Of a DNA stretch of 51,933 nt, positions 24,938-38,178 are shown piece after piece. The stretch's first letter is position 1. Each line of letters starts with the position of its first letter. Under the pieces are notes generated by a model. It was given only the letters and a program-made list of their open reading frames with translations. It ran no database searches and was not told the DNA's origin. A program made the position numbers and the translations under genes. The stretch covers positions 1-51,933 of the forward strand of contig JACGCK010000281.1 of assembly GCA_014925825.1 (NCBI GenBank). Direction: 5' to 3'. This DNA is from Pholiota molesta. Its lineage: Eukaryota; Basidiomycota; Agaricomycetes; Agaricales; Strophariaceae.

Positions 24938-27117
24938 TGGGGGTGTGGTGTCGAGGTCTGAGCTCCCTCCCGGTGAGCCACCGTTGCGTTTAAAAGGAAG
25001 TTTTCCCGCTTTTTATGCCGTAAGCGATTGTCTGTGTTTGGCATCACCATCCTTAACTCCGCTTCCGTTGCTGTGTACTTTGCCACAGTGGTGGCTGTAG
25101 CTGAACCAGCACTGAACTATACAGTCGTCGGGCGGGTCCCATACTAGATGGTGCACAGCTTACCTGCCGAAGCTTGTGGGAAATGCTGGTATACTTTGTG
25201 CGGTGCTCTCTCTCCAGACTCGCTGACGACAGGGGCCCGGAGTTTAGGGTTGAAGCGGTACCGACTGAATCTCACACATAGCCATCCTGTACAAGAAATC
25301 ACTGCGCGTAACGCGATAATCTGCTCACCGGGTCGTATTACCATTAATTCGCCATGGATCCTGTTAATTTATTGTTAAATCGGTGTCTATATGACAACTC
25401 TCTTGGATTGTTCACAAGTGTAAGTATTCCAATTCCCAAGTAACATGTGTCCTTTACTAGGTGGCTGAATTCGATGCGGTATGTAATGGTGCATTCAGGT
25501 TCGCGTGTCTAGGAATTCTTGAAAAGAAAAAATATCCCATTCTCGATATTGGTACTGCGCCTCAAGGCCTCGTTGCCACACCCCAAAGTTGGTTTTAACA
25601 CGTTTTTGACGAGTAGCTGGTCAAGCTAGAAATTTCGATTGACTCACCTCGGTAAGTAGACCTTAAGTTGCATGTCAATCTAGCATGCGGAAGATTCAAA
25701 ATATCAATTATCCTTGCATTCCGGTAAGCAGTAGAATGCCTGAAATTATTCTATGAAAGCCGATATCAAATTTCATAGCTCATAATCGTGCCAGTGGGGT
25801 AATTAAAATGGTTTAGGAACTTAATGATGTGCACTATGCATTCAATGCCTGATGCGGAGATGGCGCTAATCAATAGGCGCTTAAGCACGACTAAGGCTCT
25901 TACCTTACAGGTGCATGAAATAAGTCAAAAAAATTCTACTTCGATGTAGAATAACCCAGCTGCAAGATCAAAAGACTACAAAGAGCCTCCATTAAGAGCA
26001 TTGCCAAAAGAATTTAGGATGGCGACAGACGATTCTACGAAAAGCTCCGTACAGAAGTAATTGCGCATGCAAGCCCTTTATGTGTCTAATATCTCTTGAC
26101 TGTTGTCAGGTATTCATTTTGTGCAGTGATGGAAATATCAATCCAAATCCCAGTGATGACTCAATACTCGGAAGACAAAAAAATAATACCCTAGCTCATC
26201 AAAGATTATGACTGAGGACATCGGTTAGACATACTGAAATTCCGAAATGACATTGCATGCAACTTGCAAGTAAATCGTGGGCATTTCAGTCAGGAAAGGG
26301 CAGAGCAGAACGATCGTTATGGTAATCTTTTTTGGTCCCAAGTACGGAGCTCGAGACGTAGTAGCTTAAGGTATAACAATATCAACAGGCTCTCCAGCCC
26401 GTCTTAAATACTTGAGTAGCGTAGTTTTCCTCAAGTTTGACTAGATCTTGAAAGTCAATTAGCCCCCCAACCGTGGATGTCTCCTTTGGACATAAAGTTG
26501 TTGTTATAGACGGCAGTCTGACGCTAGAGCTCCATATTTCGACAGGGCTCTATATCCGCCATGCTATACAAAGGTCCGATAACTTATAAGGCCTTTGTTA
26601 AACTTGTGATCTTCTCAACCGTGCCCACAGACTCACAGTTACGATGTGCGCATCCCCGCACTGTTTACAAGTTCAAGAATGAAATCAAGCCCTATAAATC
26701 CCTAAGCACAAGAAGCTCCACACGGAGCGGTTGTAAATCTTTGTAGGAGTACACATTCCAAAGGAAAACCAGATAAGCGGCAAGTCTAAGGCAAGAATGG
26801 GGAAGAGACTGGAGAGAACGCATCGGACATTCTTACTGCGGACTTGTCCAGGCGCGGTGTGTTTATTGTGTTTGGCGTGGGAACATTCTTGGTTTAGGTA
26901 AGCAAACATCGGCAGGCATCTGCATTGTCCAAAAGGGGACGGCCCTGGCAGGCATTGTCTTCCACCCTTTCGAGAACAATGACACCTGGAAACTGGGGCC
27001 CATCTGTGAATTCCTTTTGGTCTGCAGTCGGCTCGCATGAGAGAAGCGTGTTTTGGCAGCTACCACAACCTTCCTGCCACATAAGTTATATTCTCTTCTG
27101 TGAGCTCGACCACTGGC
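24938..27117. other. Intergenic, gene-poor, no gene seen
   Basis: About 2.2 kb between two divergent genes (RCAN - and the membrane protein +). Frames at 25144-25378 and 26561-27158 are short, lack motifs and overlap on both strands. No transposon ends, tRNA or repeat array was noticed. Confidence 0.55.
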
Positions 27118-30100
27118 ATGATGTCGATGCTCTTCGTCGTTCTCTACTTCGTTCTTAGCGCGTCCGTTGGTGAGTTTCGTCCTCTGTTCGCATCTGTCAT
27201 ATTCCTTACCAACCTTGTTTTTAGCTGCGCAATCTTCTGACTCTGTGGTTTGTATTGCTGGTCAATGCCTCCAGGGACTTTCGAATGTCACCAGTGCGTT
27301 CCTTGATGATCAGCGAATTCTGAAATGAACTTACCCAACTGTATATGTGTCTATAGTTGGTGCAAAGCTCTCTGCTCCAGGATCACAGACAGCTGTTCAA
27401 TTACTTCCAGGCCAATACACAGAAACGACCAACCCACAGCTCCTACACAATCTCCTCACGTCTTCGTCTGCCACAATTGCCTCTTCACCAGGGTTCAATG
27501 CCACGACATTATCACTACCACTCAACCTTGACCTCGCCCCAGGTCTTTCCATCTATTCAGGCCCTCGCTATTCCGGCCAGGCTGCATTCTCGCCACTTCC
27601 TTCAGTACCGTTTGGGAACAACTCGATAACTCTTCCAGCAAGCTCGCTTGTCATTTCCACAAATGTTTGGGCCGCGGTTTCTATTGGTGGTCAGAGCAAC
27701 AACCGCGTTGTTCTCTGGGAGGCCGTATCCGACGTCTCTCAACTCCCAAGCGGCGCGTCGAGCTCACTGGCTCTTCTCGATATGCAGTCAACGTCCTGCT
27801 CACCAGCCTGCTCAGGCTCTGGGGTCTGCTCTGTCAATGGTACATGCACCTGCCCAGCTGGGTTTGCTGGAACTGCCTGCGAAACATGCGCCGGCGGATT
27901 CTTCGGACCCACCTGCCAGGCGTGCCCGAGTGGGTGCGGAAAGTGTGATGATGGAATTGCTGGATCAGGCCGTTGTTTGGCGCCGATCGTTCCGAACGCG
28001 CCTTCGACGTGCAACTGCCTCAATGGGCAATGTGGGTCCAACGGGCAGTGCGCATGCCTTCCCGGCTGGACAACGGCTGCCAATGGCACCTCTTGCGCAA
28101 AATGCGCCACTGGTTTTTTCCTCAGCACGACAGGAACATGTCAAGGTATGTCAGACTTTAATATCCTAAATGTTAGAAGTTCAGGGGCTGATATAAATTT
28201 AGTATGCGATGTAGGGTGTACACAATGTGCGGATCTGACCGCAGAGTGTACTTCCTGCAAGAGCGGATTCACTCAGGATCCGACTGATAAAACGAAATGT
28301 GATCCTCTTCCGCAAGCTACGTCATCAGGGTCTCCGTGCCCAGATGGAAGCTTCTCCAATAATGGTGTCTGCGCTCTGTGTTCGTCAGTCTGTCAAACAT
28401 GCACCGGCCCCTCGTCAAACGATTGTGTGCTCTGCGCTTCGGGACAATTCTTGTTCAATGGTAATTGTGTTAGCGTCAATATTAACGGTATTTGTCAGGG
28501 CACAAATGGGATGATTGCGGATAACATCAAGCATGAATGCGATTGTAAGTCAAAAAATACTAATTTTCATGAGCACTACAAACCTGACCCTTTTATTTTA
28601 GCTTGCGGGGCTTCTTGTACTGCGTGCAAATACTCAACCTTCAGTGCAGCATCAATTCTCAGTGACGTACAATGTACCGGCTGCCTTCCTGGATTCGTCC
28701 TCTCCAACGGAACATGCCTTGCAAGCTGTCCGTCTGGGACCTTTGTTTCGCCTCAAGACAACCTAACTTGTATTGGTATGTCTATATGTATCTCGTCCCC
28801 AACATACTTCCTCGATCTTACTCTATCCTTTCGCAGCTTGCTCTTCATCATGTGATAGCTGTGTGGGCACCGCCGATTTCTGCCTCACATGCCCCACCGG
28901 CCAACTCGCATCCTCCGGTCAATGCGTTACCACCTGCCCCTCCAACACGTTCTCCTCCAACGGCCAATGCGTCAAGTGTCACCCGGACTGTGCGACATGC
29001 TCCGGCCCATCTTTCAATCAGTGCTCGTCCTGTCCAACGAGATTACCGGTGCTTACGAGCGGGCGCTGTCTCCCAACGTGTACCAAGAGCCAGTTCTTTG
29101 ACACAACCTCAAATGCATGCCAGGCGTGTGATACGACGTGCTCGAGCTGCTCGGGCGCTGGGCCGAGCAACTGCCTTGCGTGCGCGAGCTCGACCTCCGT
29201 CCTGCGGGCCGGCGCATGTGTGCCGGCGAATTGCGCTAACGCATCGAATGTGATTCCAGGGTTGGGCGTGTGTCTCTCGGAGCTGGTGCAGACGCCGCCT
29301 GCCGGGACGGCCTCGCCGCTGCCCTCTATCACGGGCCTCAGCGATCCTACTGTCGTCGTCAGCAAGCGTGGACTGGAGTGGTGGGAGATCCTCCTCATGG
29401 CGCTGGGATGCGCCTTTATTTTCATGGTCGTGATCTGGCTCTTCCGACGCCGGGCTAAGAAACAACGCGCGAAACGCACGGCGCAGTTTGCGTCGAAGAA
29501 GAATTTGGATAATCCACATGGATGGCGATGGCGCCTCATGAGGTTCGGCGAGCGGCTCTTCGGGCATAAGGCGTCGAAGAAGCATCGGAAGGCAAAAAGC
29601 GACGAGATCTTGCCTGTGTCGTATAATCATTACGACCGCACGCGTTCGAGACCTGCGAGCTCGCTCTACTCGCACCAAGATATCAAAATGAAGAAATTGA
29701 GCACTTCGGATATCAAGATGAAGAAGGCGCCGCCGCCACAGGACGACATCGACATGTTTATCGATTCGTACAACCACTCCGCCTACACCAGACAGAGCCG
29801 CGCACCATCAACCCTACCCGGGCTCGAAGAGCGAAGGTTCAACCACAGAAACCAGCAACGTCAGATTGAGAACGAGTCCATATACTCACAGGTGACGGGC
29901 GTCCAGAGACACACCCCGGAACCGCGCCAGCCGGTCAAACGCGGCGCCTCGGCCGCCTCACGGCTCTCCGCGAGCACCATCAGCACCGGGCTGACGCGCA
30001 ACCTCACCGGCGCGACGAGGGTGGGGGTGTTGGTGGACCTGGAAGACGAATACCATCAGCTCAGGAACGCGTCGTTGCCGTTGCAGATGCTGAATACTGC

Positions 30101-30464
30101 TAACGGTGCGGGCTTCGCTTCGCCGCAGCCGACAGAGGCGCAGCGGTACATGATGTCGGTGCGCCCGGGGGTCGTGGGCGTCGCGCAGCCTGTCATGGGC
30201 ACGATGGGCTCGACGGCCACGGGTGGGAGCTTCATGCCTATCCCTGTGACGCTGACGGGCAGTGAGGGTGCCGGGCAGGGCCAGTATTGGCTGATGCCTG
30301 CGATGCCGCAGAATACTGGCTTTGCGATGTCCTCGGCGCACCAGAATCAACAATTGCTTGTACCGCAATATCCAAACACTTCGTCGCAAGATTCGGTTGT
30401 CCTGCAGCCTATGAACACGGGCGAGTCGTTCTCGCGAAATCCGTTTCGCCAAGGGACATTTTAG
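27118..30464 (+). CDS. Single-pass membrane protein with furin-like Cys-rich repeats
   Basis: Six exons (27118-27169, 27225-27293, 27357-28145, 28203-28544, 28602-28775, 28837-30464) give 3054 nt (1017 aa). Signal peptide MMSMLFVVLYFVLSASVAAQ. After a Ser/Thr-rich region comes an EGF-like stretch (CSPACSGSGVCSVNGTC) and then a long array of furin-like/growth-factor-receptor repeats of the type CxxC...C.SC..G. A transmembrane helix (WWEILLMALGCAFIFMVVIW) is followed by RRRAKKQRAKR and a long, low-complexity cytoplasmic tail rich in Ser, Thr and Gln. Several NxS/T sites lie outside. The topology resembles a type I receptor or surface sensor, but no kinase or protease domain is present. The function is unknown. 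Transmembrane proteins with such furin-like arrays are widespread in basidiomycetes. Confidence 0.88.
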
Positions 30465-32141
30465 TCCAATGCATGATAAATTTGCGCGGACTTGCCCTTA
30501 CGGTTAATCTTTTCTTATTTTTTTCTTTTTTCCTACTAGACGCATGGATGGACTTTTATCACTGTATTATTATTTTCTGCACACCACTACTATCCGGATT
30601 TACCACCATCATCACGTTGCATATACGCCATACTATCTTACATGCTTTTAGGCTGCCTTCAGCCTAAACCTTAACGCTTCTTTTTCCCTCATTCATTTAC
30701 GCATTCCAGGTCCTAAATCTTGGATGTTCACGCACATGTTTCGTTAGCTCCCATCTTCTTTTTGATACATACATATAGCAAACTTAGCAAGCTCGTGCTA
30801 ATCGAGCAATCGTTTTTTTGCATCGAGTTTGGTGTTAAGAATATCGTGTAATTGCGCAAGAGCTTGTTCCGGATGAGATATAACTTTCATGGTAATTTCT
30901 TCTATCAACTACAGGCCCCAAAGCCGATCCCCCATTGTAGGGAAATTTAGCGTTGCAGGGGATCACCGTTGTCGATGTGTGCTATCTGCGTTTGATCTGC
31001 GTTAGTTCGATCTGCGACTTGAGTACTTGAGTGCTTGAAATCAACGAAGTCAATGGTGTTTATCTGGTGTGTATACGTACGGGCGGATCATTTTCACTGC
31101 GAAATGTGCTCGGCCATGGGCAAAACCTGCCAGAATGTATATGGTACGGTGTCAGTGGCATTCAGTGCTATACCCAAGCTTGCAAGCTTTGCCACGCTGC
31201 TTCACAAATTAAGGAGAATGGTCCCAAGTCTTGGGCTCGTTGCACTGCATATCCAATTGTCGAGTTACTTTTTTCATCTCGTTCTCATATTCTGCTCTGT
31301 GGATAGCCAAGACGGCCGGAGGGTATTGCTAATGTGATTTCAGTAAATTTCAGTGACAATCGGATTCGGGATGTGACTTTCTCTTTGATTTCTTTCTCCC
31401 ACATCGTCCTCCAAGTTCATTGCCGAAACTGTTCTGCGCACCCTACTGCACGAGACATCGCCAGTTGCGCGCACGCTTTCAGGAGTTCTTCTTTTCCCCA
31501 GACTTCGATAGAGCAGATTTGTGCCATCTTGATCTGTTCCATTTATACACAGGTATATATATTTACTGTCTATATTGCGTTAGCACACTTGCAACCGTAT
31601 AGGAAATTAATAGTTCAACGCAACTATGGTGGCATCGCCTGTAATTTTAGACATGTAAAGCCACGAGCTGACCAGTGGCCATGCCAGAAGGGTATATATT
31701 TCCGAGTATGTATGTCAATGTGATATGCTTTCTTTTCTACTTATTTGACAGGAATAATGCGATCCTTACCTCTTTCGTGTATTCCTTTTTTCGCTGTTAA
31801 ATTGGAACCCCTAATGGTCGTCAAAAGCAGCGGGAATGGTGTTAAAAGGGACGTTCATGTAGTCCGCGTGATGAGGGCGCTGGTGGCCTAAAAACATAGG
31901 AAGAATCCTCACGATTCTCGGGACAGTATTGATATCATCCGTTTGTGCAAGAAGCAGATCTCAAGCCTGTCTTATCGGACCTTGCGGGTCGCGTGGATGC
32001 CCTTGCTGACTACGCAGCCCTGCAGTACTTAAATCAAAATGATATCCACCCTTTCCCGGGCCCTTTTCCGGTCTCTGTCCCCTCCCGTCGTTGGTCACCA
32101 TTTTTGCAGAATATCTTCGTCGTATTTACACCTACCTGGCT
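30465..32141. other. Intergenic; possible upstream exon of the PP2C gene near its right end
   Basis: Mostly AT-rich non-coding sequence. At 31945-32080 a frame reading EADLKPVLSDLAGRVDALAD looks protein-like. It could join the PP2C frame through an intron from about 32080 to the CAG before 32156. This is uncertain, so it is left outside the PP2C model. Confidence 0.45.
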
Positions 32142-33872
32142 ATGATGCTCGCCCAGGTGCCTCGCCAATGGGTCGACCAGGAGGCCATAGCTGGTAGCGA
32201 GCGCTGCGCCTCGGAAGAGCCGCCATGGCCACCGTATACTCTGCTTGACGAGCCAGATATGTGGCGAGAGCTTCGCGTTCTCGCGCGACCGCAAAGTACG
32301 CCTCTCGGGCCACACGAACGATACAAGGCCGACAGCGTCAATTTTCAACCCGCCCCCTCCAGCAAGACGCAGGACCGCTACGTCGTCACGCAACTCGAAG
32401 TGAACGGTCGGCTGTGGGCGTTTACTGGGGTCTTTGATGGTGCGGAAGTCTCTCGGTTTGTGTTTAGGTTCAGTTGCTGAGGGGAGTCGCCACTCTGTTT
32501 TGTTTAAAAGGTCACCTTGGCGATGTCACGGTTGAACATGTCTCGCACCACCTACCCATCATTGTGCGCGAGTTTCTTACAGAGGCAGAGACCGCGAACC
32601 CCGGCGTGAGCCCCGCGCACGATATTATTTCTGGTTGCTTCAACAAGGCCATTACCGCCTTCGACGACGCTATAGCGCACGATGTCTTGGACCTTTTCGG
32701 TGGCTCGGTCGATGAGTTGGACAATTACACTGACGCTCAAATCCGGGAAATTATCAATGATCAACACAAAGGCGGGGCTAACTGGCAGAAGGCTAGATTA
32801 TGCATGTACGGGACCACTGCTCTGGTGGCGCTTGTGGACCCAGACAACCAGGATCTGTGGATTGCAAATCTAGGAGATTGCGAGGCTTGTGAGTAGCATC
32901 TTCCGGTCTCTTGCACACCCACGACGGTCCCGGTTGATTGCGTCACTGCCTCAGAGTGATGGAATTTAACTGATATTAAATGTTATCCTCCCTTAGTCAT
33001 GGCCTCCCCGGATAGTGCTAACTCATCCGAATATAAGGTGGAGGCGCTGACTGCGACTCATAACGGCGATAATCCTGCCGAGATTGAACGCGTACAGAAA
33101 AGCCATCCAGGCGAGCCGGAGTGTGTTGTAAACAATCGTGTCCTCGGCGCAATTGCTCCAACAAGATGTATGTCCATACTTCCTTCGTCGTTTTCTGGTG
33201 ACTTACCGCGTTACCCCGCATTTTTTTTCCCTTTCCCCCTCTTTCTGCTCGGTGTCTCGAATTTCTTCTACATACGTGTTGATCGATGATTTTAACTCCG
33301 GACGTTCAACGGCAGGTTTCGGCGACATCCCCTTCAAGCAGCCGCCTGCATTTACACGTCGCATCCTCTACAATCTTTTCCCTGGATTCCACAACACCTC
33401 CCCATGGGAGGAATTTCTCGTACGCAATCAAACGCCGCCATATATCACCGCGGAACCTCAAATCATCCACCGGCGGTTAGATGGAGATGATAACTCAAAT
33501 CCTTCCGCGGCGCCGGGACTGAAAAGGACGAAGACGAAGTTCTCCCTGCACGCGGACCCACCACCACCGACTCAGCCTGCCGCTCCTTTACCCCGCTTCC
33601 TTATTTTAGCATCCGATGGCTTTTCCGCTCTATGCGATGGGGAACGCCAGGTGCGCGTTATCGAAAGTTGGGCGCGCAGCATGGTCGCGCGCGATCCGCC
33701 AGCGAGCGTGACCGATGCTCAGCCAGGATCGCGCACGGACAATATGGCGCTGCGGCTCCTACGGCTGGCGCTTGGCGGCGATGACCGCTTTGGAGTATCA
33801 AGACTGTTGACGCTCGACGTCCCAGATGATTCGTGGATGGATGATACATCAATCGTGATTAGGACGATATGA
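32142..33872 (+). CDS. PP2C-type (PPM) serine/threonine phosphatase
   Basis: Four exons (32142-32439, 32511-32888, 32997-33167, 33316-33872) give 1404 nt (467 aa). Metal-binding and core motifs are visible: FTGVFDGHLGD (usual form VYDGHGG), CMYGTTALVALV, IANLGDCEA (GDSRA position), APTRCFGD (usually TRAFGD), LILASDGFSALC, and DNMA...DDTSIVIRTI at the end. All the metal-coordinating aspartates expected for a PPM phosphatase can be placed, so it is probably active. A Lys/Pro-rich insertion (GLKRTKTKFSLHADPPPPTQ) precedes the ASDGF motif. The N-terminus is uncertain: I chose the ATG pair at 32142, but a spliced upstream exon is possible. Confidence 0.85.
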
Positions 33873-36246
33873 GCATGTGCAACAGCATCTGATCTCCCTT
33901 TCCCGCCCCACGCTAAGAAATGTGTCTTGTGCATCCAAGTTGGCTACCCTGGCCAATAGCGACACGACAGCATTCTACGACGATATTACCACCCTCCACC
34001 CTGGCTTCTGTCATAATCGCTTTCCATCAACATCCTTTATCGACCGGTCTACAATCAATGCTGCTGTGTACAAATGCTCTCATTCCTTACACATACATAC
34101 CGCAAGTCATAATCATTCCCCTTTTTTTGTCTTCCATTTCTCCTGCTCGTTGATCCTTATGATTTTTCTATTAGGGCTTTTGTTCGGCTTTTTTGTTTTT
34201 GGTCCTTTTCGCTGTATACCAACAATATTCCTATTCAAACATATCCATATCACTTCCATATCCATATCCCACAACCACTCACCCATCATCAAGTCCTTCC
34301 GTCGATATCTGCACTCTGCCTTCCCAATGAATCTCACTAGGCTTGCACCACACATACGTACGTACTGTAGTATTTATAATGCCAGCTGCTCGCTCGGTCT
34401 CTCCCAGTCTCTCCCCCTATTGTGTACATCTTGGTATATTTGCCTTGGAAATGCTGATACTATTGCGGTTTCACATTTCCTCGTCCAATTTTCCAACCTA
34501 CATCGTCTCATGATATCTATATTATTGGTTCACTGGAATTTTGTCATAAATTGCACTATTTAAGATTGGGAGTTGCAAATGCAGCTGTTAGCGTTTAATT
34601 TCTATTCGGTTTTTTGTGTTAAAAATTCCTGTGTAATAATAGGAATATCCCTAAGAGCTTCATTTATATAGTTCACAAAGCCCTTACAGTGTAGCGGCAA
34701 ACTCAGTAGCGGCCTAAGACCTAGTACTGATTAATTATAGGGATTCAATATTCATGGCCTAAATTAATATACCACACCGTTTACGAGATCTAGACAAGGG
34801 TTCGTTTGTCGGATACGGTGGCCTTGCGATACGACTTCGGCTTGATATCCCGACTTCTAAGTTGAACGCCCTTCGATTGGAAAATGAACAGCGTCTGGCC
34901 CTGACAAGGCGCATGTATATTCTAACGAGAACATGCTTATCGCAGTCACCACTAGAATATATTATGCACTTTAGCGGACGACGCCAATGCCACTCACGGA
35001 CCGACTGTCAAGAGATCTGGTTTGTTCTGATTTTCGGACCGCAACCCGAGTATGTGTGTAGACACCTATACCATTGTTGCAGATTCCGACTGTGGGGATT
35101 TGGAGATTATCGATAAATCCAGATAAAAGGTTCTGCGACTTCTACTGTCATCCTGTGGGCGATATATTACGTAAAGATTCGTATGGTCACCTTGCTAAGA
35201 TACTGATAAACATTTAATATTCAATGCCAGCGCCATCGATGACTGGTTCGAAGGTGTGGAAAAATGCGCAGAATTATTGCAATAGTTTTAGGCTTGCTTT
35301 GCCTCAGGATCAGCTTCTTCCGAAGCGATAAATCCGCCCTGGGCATGAAGCTCGAAGACCTGGAAAGCTTGAAGATCTCCCCAAGTTATAAGCGCCAGGA
35401 ATGCTTATGTAGACGCTTGAGCATTCGCGATGGGCGTCATCACAATTAAGCTCGCGACGCGTCGTTAATTGACGCGTGCCGTGACACTTGGCACAAAATC
35501 GGCATCTGTCGGCATCCCCTCTGACGTCAGTCAAATCTCGACATCCACCTACCTCTTCTCACACCCACTCAGTAACACACCGATTCCCATCTTTGGTGGT
35601 TCCGCACCGCCGAACTATTGCCTCCCAGAAAACTGAGAAATTCTGATCCTATTTTGTGGCATGGACTAACACGTATACTTATGTGAAATCAGATAGGCCA
35701 AACGACTCGATATCTACTCACCGTCGACACAGGTGACGATCCAGAAGATATAAATTTTGAGATCATGAAGGCTGCATTCGGATATAAAAGCGTGAAGGTT
35801 AAGTACTTAAGTAGCGGGTGGTCGCTTGATATGCGAACACTGTGGTAGATCGAGAAAAAGAAGTTGAGGAACGAATTTCCTAGATTAGAAGTCAGTCCGC
35901 TTTGTCTTGCATGCATGGATTTAAGTCCATCTGCGGTTTCTTCCCACCCACTATCTACTTTTCTTACAATCTTTGACGTTCCCGCCAGCGCCCTCGGAGC
36001 TGCGTTTGATTTCCTTTCACGTCTTCCAGTCGTAACCACGTTGCTTCCATTTGGACGGGCGGGTGACTATAGCAGTAACAGTGAGGAGCATCTATCAGTC
36101 ACTTGTCTGTCAATCACAACAACGAACGAGAATAACTCCTTTGTGCTGCTATATTCCATCTATCCCAAGCTCTGATCACTGCATTGCCCCCCACATTCTT
36201 TCTCTTATCGTGCTTGCTGTCCACATCGGCGCCGCTATAGCGCGAA
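33873..36246. other. Intergenic, no gene seen
   Basis: About 2.4 kb. The long open frame at 33877-34563 is pyrimidine-rich 3' flank, biased to Ser, His and Phe, and is not accepted as a gene. A paired ACGCGTC/GACGCGT inverted repeat lies at 35457-35477. No RNA gene or mobile element recognised. Confidence 0.5.
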
Positions 36247-37372
36247 ATGGCTGTCTCTACGCCCACCCCTACACCTCTGGTCAACGCTTCAACTTCGCCC
36301 GCACTCTCTGCGACCTCACTTTCATCGTATGATCTGGTATCAAATCGTTCCCTGTCCGAGTCTATTGTATCCCAGCCCTTGCATTTGACCGCTGACGACT
36401 CGGACGACGAAATCGTATGGAGTCTCACGTCTGACAGCGTCGCATCATCCGCCGATTCGACAACCAACGACGACGCAGCATCCTCGGATGATGAATTCGT
36501 GGTCCTCAGTCACCCCAACTCTCCGATGGCATCCCAGGCAGGTCTTTCGACTCCAGATGAAGAGGAAGGTTACGAGAGGTATACTCCCATTGTCTCAACT
36601 TCATTGGAGGAAGAGATGAATGCGCTCAGTTTGTTGGCTAAGAAAGGGACCAGGAAGAAAGCCAGGAAGGCAAAGGATGCTGTTAAATCTGGACCTTCTC
36701 TGACTGCTTTAAATAAGGAGAGAAAGAAGAAGAAGAAAAATAAAGCTGCTACTATCCAACCTGCGAGCAGTGCTTATCCGTCTCCAGCACCTTCGCCTAA
36801 AGCTGCCAAAAAGATGAGAAGCGTTACTCCGACATCACTTGTGGCACAAACTTCTCTCGTCGCCTACACAGGTCTTGGTTCTCGCGCTATTGTGGACGAC
36901 TTGTCGGATCGGCAATCTGTCATATCTTGTGAGGATGAATCCGTGCATTCGCCCACGCTGTATGAGGAAGCCTCAAGCTTTATTTCCTCGTAAGTATAGC
37001 TCTCCAAGGCTTTCGCAATCCTCAGATTCTAATGCAAGGATTTACCCTAGATTTTTGTCGAACCCCGATGCCAAGAACGACACCGTCTACAGACTCACCC
37101 TCCTGCAATCCATCATCATCGAATTGGGACTGGCCACCGCTTCCCTTCCCCGGTCGCTCACAGCAGCGAAGGCCTTCCTCAAATCCCGTGTCTTTTTGAA
37201 CATCCGCGAATACATCGCCGTCCGGGGGCAGGGTCCTGAAGCTCTGCAGCGCGCCATGTATCCAAGCAAGAGCGCGCTGATCAAGGATATCAGGAGGAAC
37301 GGGCCGACCCCGCTCAAGTGGGTCAAGCAGCACGGCTTGCAGGTTCTGCTGGTGGGGTGGATGCAGCACTAG
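36247..37372 (+). CDS. Unrecognised protein: acidic/Ser-rich N-terminus, Lys-rich centre, folded C-terminus
   Basis: Two exons (36247-36989, 37051-37372) give 1065 nt (354 aa). The intron starts GTAAGT and ends CCCTAG. Residues 1-120 are Ser/Thr/Asp-rich. The middle has a basic stretch (KKGTRKKARKAKDAVKSG and NKERKKKKKNKA) that could be a nuclear or nucleolar signal. The last about 110 residues (LTLLQSIIIELGLATASLP, KAFLKSRVFLNIREYI, ALQRAMYPSKSALIKDIR) look like a compact helical domain with conserved-looking composition. I do not recognise the family. Clean splice sites and good codon periodicity support a real gene. Confidence 0.75.
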
Positions 37373-38178
37373 TTTGTCTGCGCTGTGATCCCTTCGCTAG
37401 TCCAGACTAGCTGGGAGCATCCTAGCGGGCTGCATTTATAGCAAATGCTGTGCGCAACATCGGTGGCAGATGGTAGGATACTCTAAGGATCCGAGCGCCG
37501 ACGACCTTCTTTTCTATTTGCACGACTTCAGTAGATGATAAAGCCTTCGAAGAACCACAACGTCAAACTTTGCTGTTCTGCAGCATGTAATTATAGGTGT
37601 ATATTTTTGCTACTCTGCGGCTTCTTTCCAGTTTCTTATTTTCTTGACATGTCTTTTGCTTCTCTTTATAGGCAGCTTTGCCTGATTCTCTTTTTTGGTT
37701 GCCTCGGCTTATTGCATTCGTTTACTGTTGTAGTTCTTTGCTTTCTTGCGCCTGCTTTTGGGCTGTTGTTTTGACCTCCTCTTCCAAAGTTCGTATGATG
37801 CTTGCAGCTGGCATCAGTGTGGTTGTAGTTTTGCATTTGTGTTGTATATGGACGCTTGTTGTTTTTATGTGTACAATACATAGAGCATATTTATTGAAGA
37901 CCGAATCAATCGGCATTGAAATTGAAATATATCAGAGCCCAAGGATCTATGAATGTGTAAATTGTCCAAATTTGATGAGTTCCAGCCTCTTTAAGCTAGA
38001 GACGTCAAGTTGTTCGCTATATTTTGCGGACGAGCAGGCCGTTCTAAGAAAATGCCCTACTAGAACAGTACTGGTCGCCAGCGCCAGATCTAGACCGATA
38101 CCGTCATCGTTATAGACAGAGCGGCATTTTTTTTCTTTTGGCGAGCGCTAGGCTGCTAATATCGTGACAAGGCATCCC
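37373..38178. other. Convergent intergenic region; left part of duplicated segment 1 from 37880
   Basis: T-rich, with small open frames on both strands that have no motifs. From about 37880 it is homologous to 39851-40162 and so forms the 3' flank of the duplicated gene unit. Confidence 0.55.

Noticed and set aside
24938..27117. Searched for transposon remnants or RNA genes in the 2.2-kb gap
   Set aside because: No terminal repeats, target duplications, transposase motifs or tRNA boxes were seen by eye.
29018..30452. Minus-strand open frames of 164-222 codons opposite the furin-repeat gene
   Set aside because: GC-rich shadow frames with Arg/His bias; the + strand frame continues the membrane protein.
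33877..34563. 228-codon + strand open frame right after the PP2C stop
   Set aside because: Pyrimidine-rich 3' flank with Ser/His/Phe bias, no motifs and no domain-like pattern.
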